The notes beneath the pieces are model-generated. The model was not told the DNA's origin. It saw only the letters and a program-made list of their open reading frames with translations, and made no database searches. 64,000 nt of DNA from Bacillus cereus (GTDB lineage Bacteria > Bacillota > Bacilli > Bacillales > Bacillaceae_G): contig NZ_CP089518.1 of the NCBI RefSeq assembly GCF_025917685.1, forward strand, positions 2,109,001-2,173,000. Direction: 5' to 3'. Shown here piece by piece: positions 1 to 6,771 of this stretch. The translations under genes and the position numbers were made by a program. The number at the start of each line of letters is the position of its first letter. The first letter of the stretch is position 1.

Positions 1-116
1 TGTTGGAAGAAAACTTACTCGTTAAGCAATTTACATTTGATAACTTAACGAATGAAGACGATGAACTTCCTTTAGGTGAGACAAAAGTCCGAATTAAATT
101 AAGCCCGGCTAATTAA
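1..116 (+). CDS. C-terminal end of an unidentified protein (partial)
   Basis: An open frame enters from the left edge and reads about 37 codons to a TAA at 114-116, ending in the residues KLSPAN. The tail is acidic and hydrophilic ([10 protein letters not shown]). A strong terminator follows directly, which supports this as a true gene end. The visible part is too short to name a family. Confidence 0.6.
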   Translation, partial: LEENLLVKQFTFDNLTNEDDELPLGETKVRIKLSPAN

Positions 117-118
117 AG

Positions 119-155
119 AAAAAAGGAAGTTGGAATCATTCCAACTTCCTTTTTT
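119..155 (+). terminator. Intrinsic terminator of the partial first gene
   Basis: A perfect 17-bp inverted repeat (arms 119-135 and 139-155) has a 3-nt loop. The right arm ends in a run of T. It lies just after the stop codon. Confidence 0.9.
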
Positions 156-168
156 GTGTGAAGATAAA

Positions 169-312
169 TTAACCAGTTATTTTCCGCAGAATCCATTCGA
201 TAGGTCCTCTAGAAAATTTCTTTCGCCATAAAACGCTAAATAATACACTGAAAATGAAAAATCCAGTAGCAAATAATAAAACGAATAATGGTGTTTGATG
301 TTCTATTAAAAA
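169..312 (-). pseudogene. Remnant of a DUF418-type membrane protein (C-terminal fragment)
   Basis: The minus strand is open for 47 codons, ending at a TAA (169-171). It encodes a hydrophobic segment followed by WRKKFSRGPIEWILRKITG. The ending G-P-[IL]-E-W-[IL]-x-R-K-[IL]-T is typical of the C-terminus of DUF418 family membrane proteins. An in-frame stop at 313-315 cuts it off upstream and no start codon or ribosome site is visible. I read it as the surviving tail of a degraded gene. Family assignment is from memory of the motif and unverified. Confidence 0.5.
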
Positions 313-416
313 TTATAGGGTTTAGGAAATGAATAAAGTAATATATTTCTACAGTATTTTTCTCCATTTACACATAAATATTGAGAAAATTTCACTCATC
401 CGAAATGGAAAGGTAA

Positions 417-444
417 TAGAATTGCTCGTATAGAATTACTCGTA
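417..444 (+). repeat. Tandem 14-bp direct repeat upstream of the metalloprotease gene
   Basis: Two adjacent copies, TAGAATTGCTCGTA (417-430) and TAGAATTACTCGTA (431-444), differ at one base. They lie about 85-110 bp before the protease start. The position would suit an activator or repressor binding site, but no known box was recognised. Confidence 0.4.
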
Positions 445-529
445 GATTCACTTTATTTCGCTACTTGTGGACAGGAATAGCCTTATAGGAATGGGGTAAA
501 GGTTTCAATTTATTAGGGGGAGTGGTTTT

Positions 530-2041
530 ATGTTTAATAAAAAAATGGTGGCAATGGCAATGACTGTACCATTAGTAATGGGGACAATTTCTACTGTTTC
601 AGCACTGGAAAAACAACAGGAAGTAAAGCTTGAAGGTTATTCACCGCAGAAAAAAGCAATTGAATATTTAAAAGGACATGCTACGGAATATGGATTGAAG
701 GCAGACCTTTCAGACTTACAATATATTTCTACAACAGAAACACCAGTAGCTTCATATGTTAGATTCCAACAAGTGGTCAATGGTGCTCCTGTATTTTCAA
801 AACAAATAACAGTTACTATTAATGGACAGGGACAGGGATTACTTGCTGTTTCTGATTACCAGGCAGTTCAAAGTGTGAAAGAAATAGCGAAAAAGATTAG
901 TGAAAAAGACGCAGAACAAAAATCAATGGCGTATGTTGGAGGAGAAAGCGAGCAAAACTTATGGGCTCCTACAGAGAAAGAATTCGGATATATTATTGAG
1001 GATGGAGTAGCTATCCCAGTATACAAAGTTTTAGTCCATTCTAATAAACCTTTCGGTGCATGGGAAACATTTATTGATGCAGAAAATGGAAAGCTAATTA
1101 AAAAGGTTGATATAAACCGAAAAGCAGAAGGGACTGGGAAAGTGTTTTTACCTAACCCCGTCGTATCTAGCGGTAGTAAAGTAGGGTTAAAAGATAATAA
1201 TGATGCAGATTCGACAGCACTAACGAATCAATTAAAAACTGTTACGTTAAAAGGTTTAGATGGTACAGGATTTTTAATTGGAGAGTATGTTACGATTTCT
1301 TCAAAAGCGAAGACGAAATCTACAAATTTACAATTTAATTACACACGTGCAAATGATAGTTTTGAAGATGTTATGTCATATTATCATATTGATACATTAC
1401 AGCGTTACATTCAAGGATTGGGCTTTAAAAATATTAATAATCGTTCGATTAAAGTAAATGTAAATGGTACAACTGACGATAATTCATTCTATTCCCCATC
1501 AACGAAAGCTTTAACTTTCGGTACTGGCGGTGTAGATGACGCAGAAGATGCGGGCATTATCGCGCATGAATATGGACATTCTATTCAAGATAATCAAGTA
1601 CCAGGATTCGGAAGTTCACCAGAAGGTGGAGCGATGGGAGAAGGGTTTGGAGACTTCTTAGGTGCTACGTATGAAGATGCAGTATCGACAACTGGTTACG
1701 GAAAAGCATGTATTGGAGAATGGGATGCGACTGCTTATTCTAGTTCAGATCCGACGTGCTTACGCCGATTAGATACGAATAAAGTATACCCGAAAGATAT
1801 AACGAATGAAGTGCATAATGATGGGGAAATTTGGGCCCAAGGTCAATACGAAATGGCGCAATCTTTTGGACGTGATGTGGCAACAAAAATTATTTTACAA
1901 TCACATTGGTCATTAACGCCAAATGCTAAATTCCGTGATGGGGCAAAAGCAATTAAGCAAGCGGATGCTCTTTTATATGGCGGACAACATGCGGCTGAAA
2001 TTGATCGCATTTGGGCAGCGAGAGGAATTAGCACAAATTAA
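530..2041 (+). CDS. Secreted thermolysin-like zinc metalloprotease (M4/M36 clan)
   Basis: The 503-residue protein is probably exported and extracellular. An N-terminal signal peptide (about residues 1-25, ending at VSALE) is followed by an FTP/PepSY-like propeptide (about 30-195) and a catalytic domain. The zinc motif HEYGH is at residues 346-350 and the third ligand lies in GEGFGD (Glu371). The second motif, GGAMGEGFGD, resembles fungalysin (M36) more than the GxxNEAxSD of classical bacillolysins, so the enzyme is best called thermolysin-like with M36 character. The start is set by a GGGGG-type ribosome site about 12 nt upstream. It is a single gene with its own terminator. Cys residues near 400 and 419 could form a disulphide. 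Confidence 0.85.
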   Translation: MFNKKMVAMAMTVPLVMGTISTVSALEKQQEVKLEGYSPQKKAIEYLKGHATEYGLKADLSDLQYISTTETPVASYVRFQQVVNGAPVFSKQITVTINGQGQGLLAVSDYQAVQSVKEIAKKISEKDAEQKSMAYVGGESEQNLWAPTEKEFGYIIEDGVAIPVYKVLVHSNKPFGAWETFIDAENGKLIKKVDINRKAEGTGKVFLPNPVVSSGSKVGLKDNNDADSTALTNQLKTVTLKGLDGTGFLIGEYVTISSKAKTKSTNLQFNYTRANDSFEDVMSYYHIDTLQRYIQGLGFKNINNRSIKVNVNGTTDDNSFYSPSTKALTFGTGGVDDAEDAGIIAHEYGHSIQDNQVPGFGSSPEGGAMGEGFGDFLGATYEDAVSTTGYGKACIGEWDATAYSSSDPTCLRRLDTNKVYPKDITNEVHNDGEIWAQGQYEMAQSFGRDVATKIILQSHWSLTPNAKFRDGAKAIKQADALLYGGQHAAEIDRIWAARGISTN

Positions 2042-2044
2042 TAT

Positions 2045-2078
2045 AAAAAGTCGTGGCTTTTATAAGCCACGACTTTTT
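2045..2078 (+). terminator. Terminator after the metalloprotease, usable in both directions
   Basis: A perfect 15-bp inverted repeat (2045-2059 and 2064-2078) with A-run and T-run ends lies between two convergent genes. It may also terminate the minus-strand gene that ends at 2149. Confidence 0.9.
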
Positions 2079-2148
2079 AATTTGCTTAAGAACTGGTACT
2101 AGTAAAGTAAGCTATATCAATGATAGTGTGAATTTATCCGCATTCCAT

Positions 2149-2628
2149 TTATTTTTTTTCGTCTTTAAAAACAAAATGCTCTTTAAATTTTCTAGACTCG
2201 ACTTTTTGACCGTTTCTCATAGAGCGGAAAGGATGTTCTTGCCATGTAATGATCACGTCAACCTCATTGGCTTTTGTAGAAACAGGGAAGTTAGCATGTC
2301 TAAATCCAGTTTTTCCACTTGCGAGACGACCTTCTTTCAGGGAAAAGAGTTCATATTTTGTTTTCATATTTGGTTCATTGCGGAAGACTTCAACTTGTAC
2401 GTTATATACTTCATTTTCTCCGACATTCTTTACTGAAAATTGATATGTTTGAAATTCATCTTTTTTAGCTTGAAGCATATTTTTGCTTATTTTTTTCGGT
2501 TCATCAATATTCACTTGCCATTGATCAGAGTTTTGGGAGATTGGTAAAGATTTTGGTGAATAGGCGTACGTTTCGTTTACTACAATTAGGCATAACAAAA
2601 GGAGAAAGAAACTAATCACTTTTTTCAT
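2149..2628 (-). CDS. Putative secreted protein of unknown function
   Basis: The 159-residue protein has a clear signal peptide (lysines, a leucine-rich core at about residues 5-16, then NETYAYS). The rest is hydrophilic with alternating beta-strand character, for example QFSVKNVGENEVYNVQVEVF, which suggests an Ig-like beta-sandwich. A GAGGTG site 5 nt before the ATG supports the start. It is divergent from the murF-like gene, with about 80 bp between them. I do not recognise the family. Export is inferred from the signal peptide only. Confidence 0.7.
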   Translation of the reverse strand: MKKVISFFLLLLCLIVVNETYAYSPKSLPISQNSDQWQVNIDEPKKISKNMLQAKKDEFQTYQFSVKNVGENEVYNVQVEVFRNEPNMKTKYELFSLKEGRLASGKTGFRHANFPVSTKANEVDVIITWQEHPFRSMRNGQKVESRKFKEHFVFKDEKK

Positions 2629-2709
2629 ATAAACACCTCGCTACAAAATTTTTATTAATATGCGTAAATGAAATGGGATTTATGTAATAAAATGGAAAAA
2701 GGTGATACT

Positions 2710-4074
2710 TTGATTCAAATGAATTTAAAAAAACTTGAAGAGGTAGTAGATGGAGAAGGATTACAAGAATCTTTTCATCATATAGAAATACATGGTGTCT
2801 GCATAGATTCAAAAAACATTAAAGAAGGAAATTTATTTATTCCAATTATTAGGGTGAAAGATGGACATGATTATGTGAAAGAGGCAATGGATAATGGAGC
2901 TATTGCTTCCATGTGGAAAAAGTCTTACGGTACTCCGCCAAAAGGGATACCAATTATATTTGTAGATGATACTTTGTTTGCTTTGCAACAATTGGCACAA
3001 TTTTATCGGAATGAGCTAGGTGTAAAAGTAATCGGTATTACAGGTAGTAACGGAAAGACGACAGTAAAAGATATAATAGGAGGCATTTTAAGTACAACTT
3101 ATAGTGTGCATAAAACAAAAGGGAATTTAAATAGTCAAATCGGTTTGCCGCTAACGATTTTAGAAATGAAACGAGATACAGAGTTTTTAATACTTGAAAT
3201 GGGAATGAGTGAAAAAGGACAAATTCGAAACTTATCACAAATAGCACAGCCAGATGTATCGATAATTACAATGATTGGGCAGTCTCACTTAGAAACACTT
3301 GGATCACGAGAAGAGATTGCGAGGGCAAAATTAGAAATTATAGACGGATTAAAAGATGAAGGACTGTTTTTATATAATGGTGATGAGACATTACTTTCTC
3401 GAAATAATAATGTGCTAGGTCTAGAATGTAAGTCATTTGGTGAAAAGGATACAAATGATTTGTTTCCAACAAACGTGCAATTAGATGAATATGGTGTTCA
3501 TTTTAAATTAAATGATTCCAAAATACAGTATGATGTCCCCTTACATGGAAAACATAATATTTTAAATACGATTGTTGGAATCGCTGTAGGTCAATTTTAC
3601 AATGTATCTCCAGAAGAAATAAAGGAAGCACTGCGGCAAATAAATATTACTCATATGCGCTTTCAATTTTCAATTGCAAAAACAGGTTTTACGATTATTA
3701 ATGATGCATGGAATGCTAGTCCATCTTCAATGAAGGCTGCAATTGAAACGTTAGAGAAGTTAAATGTTTATCAGAAAAAAATCATAGTAATTGGGGATAT
3801 GTTGGAGTTAGGGAAGGAAGCTGAAACGTATCATAGAGAAATTGGTAAAATGCTAAATCAAGAGAATATTTCACATGTGTTTACTTATGGAGAGCTGGCA
3901 AAAATAGTAGCGGAAGAAGCAATGAAGACATATGCTACAGGGCAAGTTCGGTCATATAATAATAAAGCTAAGTTAGCAGAGGAAGTATTGAAGATTATTA
4001 CGAAAAAGGATGTCGTATTATTAAAAGGCTCACGTGGAATGGCTTTAGAAGAGATTGTACAAAAGTGGATGTAA
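2710..4074 (+). CDS. murF: UDP-N-acetylmuramoyl-tripeptide--D-Ala-D-Ala ligase (MurF paralogue)
   Basis: This is the cytoplasmic Mur ligase that adds D-Ala-D-Ala to UDP-MurNAc-tripeptide in peptidoglycan precursor synthesis. The ATP-binding motif GITGSNGKTT is at about residues 109-118 (Lys116), followed by the family motifs GNLNSQIGLPLT and NDAWNASPSSM. The length of 454 residues is normal. I prefer the TTG at 2710, which follows AAAAAGGTGA by 4-5 nt, over upstream starts without such a site; ATG 2719 is the alternative. In Bacillus the main murF sits beside ddl. Here it is next to a tRNA synthetase and no ddl is present, so this looks like a second copy. No strong terminator separates it from the T-box leader downstream. 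Confidence 0.88.
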   Translation: MIQMNLKKLEEVVDGEGLQESFHHIEIHGVCIDSKNIKEGNLFIPIIRVKDGHDYVKEAMDNGAIASMWKKSYGTPPKGIPIIFVDDTLFALQQLAQFYRNELGVKVIGITGSNGKTTVKDIIGGILSTTYSVHKTKGNLNSQIGLPLTILEMKRDTEFLILEMGMSEKGQIRNLSQIAQPDVSIITMIGQSHLETLGSREEIARAKLEIIDGLKDEGLFLYNGDETLLSRNNNVLGLECKSFGEKDTNDLFPTNVQLDEYGVHFKLNDSKIQYDVPLHGKHNILNTIVGIAVGQFYNVSPEEIKEALRQINITHMRFQFSIAKTGFTIINDAWNASPSSMKAAIETLEKLNVYQKKIIVIGDMLELGKEAETYHREIGKMLNQENISHVFTYGELAKIVAEEAMKTYATGQVRSYNNKAKLAEEVLKIITKKDVVLLKGSRGMALEEIVQKWM

Positions 4075-4147
4075 AAAAACAGTATATATTTAAAAAAGGC
4101 TTGCGTTTTATAAATTAAAAAGATAGAATACTCTGTAAATATAAAAA

Positions 4148-4371
4148 GTGATGATTAGGAAAAGTACATGATGCAAGGGTCTACAGAGAGCAATCGGTTG
4201 CTGGGAAGATTGCGATACCGCATGATGGAAAGACACCTGTGAGTGTTGCTTTGAACGTGATAATTAGTAAAAGCAAACGGTACCTACCGTTATCAGGGCT
4301 AAGATGGTCATTATGACAATTTGGGTGGTACCGCGGAAAAATCCGTCCCTATTTATAGGGACGGATTTTTG
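4148..4371 (+). promoter_or_regulatory. T-box leader, probable Asn (AAC) specifier, of the aspartyl-tRNA synthetase gene
   Basis: Diagnostic parts are visible in order: an AG-box region (CAGAGAGC near 4184), a long stem I, the T-box core GGGTGGTACCGCGG at 4323-4336, and an intrinsic terminator at 4338-4370. In the specifier loop the 3' side reads TTGAACGTGA, and AAC at 4254-4256 (Asn) followed by a purine is the best specifier. T-boxes bind uncharged tRNA and switch to an antiterminator. Class identification is firm. The specifier is read by eye from helix pairings (TGATTA with TAATTA; GCAA with TTGC). Confidence 0.92.
4338..4370 (+). terminator. T-box attenuator terminator
   Basis: A stem of about 13 bp (AAAATCCGTCCCT with its complement) is followed by a T run, directly after the T-box core. 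It should form when tRNA is charged. Confidence 0.92.
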
Positions 4372-4397
4372 TATTCTTTGAAAGGAGGTGAGTGACC

Positions 4398-4568
4398 GTG
4401 GATGATGACGACGACAACAATAACAATAACGTAAATAAAAATAAAATTAATGGAGGGAAATATAATGGATCAAGTAATGAAGCGTTCACTCACACGAGAA
4501 TGTACGGAGCATGTAGGAAGGGTTGTATTACTACAAGGATGGGTAAAAAAAATTCGTCATCTAGGTAA
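4398..4568 (+). CDS. Candidate leader peptide rich in Asp and Asn overlapping the synthetase start
   Basis: A near-ideal ribosome site (AAAGGAGGTG, 4381-4390) sits 7 nt before a GTG at 4398. The frame begins Val-Asp5-Asn5-Val-Asn-Lys-Asn-Lys-Ile-Asn and runs 56 codons to a TAA at 4566-4568. It overlaps the first ~104 bp of the synthetase gene in another frame. It lies between the T-box terminator and the synthetase. Runs of Asp and Asn codons ahead of an enzyme that charges tRNA(Asp) or tRNA(Asn) suggest a regulatory leader whose translation senses those tRNAs. A competing ATG at 4402 in another frame gives a 10-residue Thr/Ile peptide (4402-4434), but its spacing is poorer. No function is proven. 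Confidence 0.5.
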   Translation: MDDDDDNNNNNVNKNKINGGKYNGSSNEAFTHTRMYGACRKGCITTRMGKKNSSSR

Positions 4569-5763
4569 TGTTAGTTTTTTATTAGTAAGGGACCGAACGG
4601 GAGTTATTCAATGTGTATTAGAAAACGGGTTAGCTGGATACAAAGTTGATGTAGAAAGTGTCGTTCAAATAGTTGGTGAAATTGTAGAGACTTCGAAAAC
4701 AGAATTAGGGGTTGAAGTACTTGCACATGAAGTGAAAGTACTAAATGGTGCAGAATCACTCCCATTTGAAATAAATAAAAAGAAGTTACAAGTTGGCTTA
4801 GATCAATTATTGAATGAGCGGGTATTATCGTTAAGACATGAGCGAATCACGGCGATATTTAAAGTGAAATCTATACTCGCTCAGAGCTTTAGTGAATTTC
4901 TGATAGAAAACGATTTTACACGTATATTTACTCCGAAAATTGTTTCACAAGGGGCAGAAGGAGGCGCGAATGTTTTTAAGCTTCCATATTTCCAGAAGGA
5001 AGCTTATTTAGCACAATCACCACAGTTTTATAAACAAATGATGGTAGCTGGGGGACTAGAGCGTGTATTTGAAGTTGCGCCTGTTTACAGGGCGGAACAT
5101 CATAATTCTTCACGACATTTAAATGAATATATATCGTTAGACGTAGAAATTGGATTTATTCATGATTTTCATGAAGTGATGCAATTAGAAACGGATGTTT
5201 TACGATATATGTTTCAACAAGTAGCAAAAAATTGCAAAAAAGAATTACAACTACTCCAAATAGAAGTACCTGTCATTACTGAAATTCCTAAAATCGCATT
5301 GTTAGAAGCACAAGATATTTTGAAAAATAAATACCGGAAAGAATCGCCGATTGGGGATTTAGATACAGAAGGTGAAAAGTTATTAGGGAAATATGTGAAG
5401 GAAACATATAAGAGTGAGTTAGTTTTCATTACACATTATCCGAAAGAAGCTAGGCCGATGTATACGATGCCGAATAAAGAGAATCCATCTATTACCGATT
5501 CATTCGACTTATTATATAAGGGATTAGAAATAACATCAGGGGCACAGCGTATTCATAATCATGAAATGTTACTCGCATCTTTTAAAGAAAAAGGATTACA
5601 TCCAGAGAAATTTCAATCTTATTTAAATACATTCCGATATGGTTGTCCACCGCATGGCGGTTTTGGAATTGGATTAGAAAGGGTTGTATATAAACTTTTA
5701 GAATTAACAAACGTACGAGAGGCGAGCGCTTTTCCGAGAGATTGTACACGTCTTACACCATAA
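4465..5763 (+). CDS. aspS: Archaeal-type aspartyl-tRNA synthetase (AspRS2; often annotated asnS)
   Basis: This is a class IIb cytoplasmic synthetase of 432 residues. An N-terminal OB-fold anticodon domain (GWVKKIRHLG near residue 25) precedes the catalytic core, with motif 2 around Arg209-Ala-Glu211 and motif 3 GGFGIGLER ending at Arg406. The signatures QSPQFYKQMM, LDTEGEKLLGKY, FDLLYKGLEITSGAQR and FPRDCTRLTP match archaeal-type AspRS better than bacterial AsnRS. Such enzymes may also charge tRNA(Asn) with Asp for transamidation. At the position after Gly-Trp-Val, which is Trp in discriminating and His in some non-discriminating relatives, this protein has Lys28, so specificity is open. TGGAGGGA before ATG 4465 sets the start. 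Confidence 0.85.
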   Translation: MDQVMKRSLTRECTEHVGRVVLLQGWVKKIRHLGNVSFLLVRDRTGVIQCVLENGLAGYKVDVESVVQIVGEIVETSKTELGVEVLAHEVKVLNGAESLPFEINKKKLQVGLDQLLNERVLSLRHERITAIFKVKSILAQSFSEFLIENDFTRIFTPKIVSQGAEGGANVFKLPYFQKEAYLAQSPQFYKQMMVAGGLERVFEVAPVYRAEHHNSSRHLNEYISLDVEIGFIHDFHEVMQLETDVLRYMFQQVAKNCKKELQLLQIEVPVITEIPKIALLEAQDILKNKYRKESPIGDLDTEGEKLLGKYVKETYKSELVFITHYPKEARPMYTMPNKENPSITDSFDLLYKGLEITSGAQRIHNHEMLLASFKEKGLHPEKFQSYLNTFRYGCPPHGGFGIGLERVVYKLLELTNVREASAFPRDCTRLTP

Positions 5764-5800
5764 AAAAGAATCTTCGCGATTATCGCGAAGATTCTTTTTT
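5763..5800 (+). terminator. Terminator after the aspartyl-tRNA synthetase
   Basis: A perfect inverted repeat of about 18 bp (5763-5780 with 5782-5799) is flanked by A and T runs, so it may work on both strands. Confidence 0.9.
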
Positions 5801-6252
5801 ACTGTTCTTTCATTTTTACATTTTGTTTAAAAAGTGAAAAATATTTTCTCTTTCTTTCTCTTTTGTCTTTTGATAAAACACTTAATAAAAGCGAGTTCTC
5901 CATATAATTTATATCTTTTTCTAATACATTTTGCATACCTGATAACATCATGTATACAGCTAAAATAACGATAGTGAAAAATAAAACGGGGCCGAATGCT
6001 ATCCAAGGCAAAATATTTAAAAACTGATGATTGTGGCCAAGTAAAACAAGTGTACCAGCAATGTTAAATGAAATGGTTCGAAATAGTTACTAAAATTCAA
6101 TTGTAAAGTTGGTGTAGGCGGCATTGCTAGTGATGTTGTTGGACTTGGAGGTGCACCGAAAAATAATTGTGGCAAGGAAAAAATCGCAATAATACCAAAG
6201 ATGATGAAAAATGAGCGGATAATAAAAAACATCCATTCTTTAAAAGTGACAT
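5799..6252 (-). pseudogene. Frameshifted small membrane protein gene
   Basis: Two adjacent minus-strand frames together look like one gene. The first (from about 6250) carries YVTFKEW, a hydrophobic segment and a Pro/Thr-rich linker. The second (to 5799) continues with ISFNIAGTLVLLGHN, another hydrophobic segment and a basic tail. The join is near 6080-6090, where a T run could have lost one base. An AAGGAG site (6263-6268) precedes an ATG at 6252 that is in neither frame, so a second lesion near the start is possible. Predicted intact product: about 145 residues with two or more membrane segments. Family not recognised. Confidence 0.5.
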
Positions 6253-6340
6253 AACGTATTTTCTCCTTATATTTTTATTTGTAAATATTTTCTATGTGAT
6301 TTTATAAAAATCTTTTTTCGACAAAAAATCTATATATACC

Positions 6341-6369
6341 TTGACAGTTACAAATATAACCGATATACT
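6341..6369 (+). promoter_or_regulatory. Sigma-A-type promoter of the symporter T-box transcript
   Basis: TTGACA (6341-6346), a 17-nt spacer and TATACT (6364-6369) form a near-consensus promoter about 45 nt before the T-box leader. Confidence 0.8.
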
Positions 6370-6416
6370 TCATATTAATTTCAAAAGAAAATATATTCTA
6401 AATATTAAAATGTGTT

Positions 6417-6680
6417 GAATAGGAGTAGTAAGGTCGTATATTTGTACAGAGAGCTATGGGTTGGTGTGACATAGTCAAATGACATCCTGAACTCGCCTAG
6501 GAGCAGTAAGGTGGAACGGAATCACATTCTTAGTAAATCTTAACGGTTAACCTTCGATATTAGGTTTGTAATCAAACGATTACTACTAAGGTGGATTCAT
6601 AATGGAATCAATAAGGGTGGTACCGCGTTAAGTAAATGGCTTAGCGTCTCTTTATATAAAGAGATGCTGAGCCATTTTTT
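6417..6680 (+). promoter_or_regulatory. T-box leader of the Na+ symporter gene
   Basis: The leader has an AG-box region (CAGAGAGC near 6447), a CTATG/CATAG hairpin loop, the T-box core GGGTGGTACCGCG at 6615-6627 and a terminator at 6634-6680. By pairing AGG...ATTTG with CAAAT...CCT, the 3' side of the specifier loop reads GAACTCG. This gives CTC (Leu) or AAC (Asn) as specifier. I cannot decide between them by eye. The motif TAGGAG[TC]AGTAAGGT occurs twice (near 6419 and 6499). Confidence 0.9.
6634..6680 (+). terminator. T-box attenuator terminator of the symporter gene
   Basis: A stem of about 20 bp (6634-6653 with 6658-6677, one or two mismatches) is followed by T-rich sequence directly after the T-box core. 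Confidence 0.9.
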
Positions 6681-6771
6681 ATTTTATAGAAAAAGAAATG
6701 GAGGGTTTATTCGGATAGGTATATAAAATTTATTTATTTATATAAAAAGATTTAATTAGGAGGAAAATAAG

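Noticed and set aside
2053..2436. 127-codon plus-strand frame opposite the secreted protein gene
   Set aside because: It is a shadow of the minus-strand gene at 2149-2628, which has a signal peptide and a good ribosome site.
4402..4434. Second candidate leader frame MMTTTTITIT overlapping the Asp/Asn frame, like the E. coli thr leader
   Set aside because: The spacing of 11 nt or more from the ribosome site is poor compared with 7 nt for GTG 4398, and Thr/Ile codons do not fit the enzyme downstream. It is the out-of-frame reading of the same repeats.
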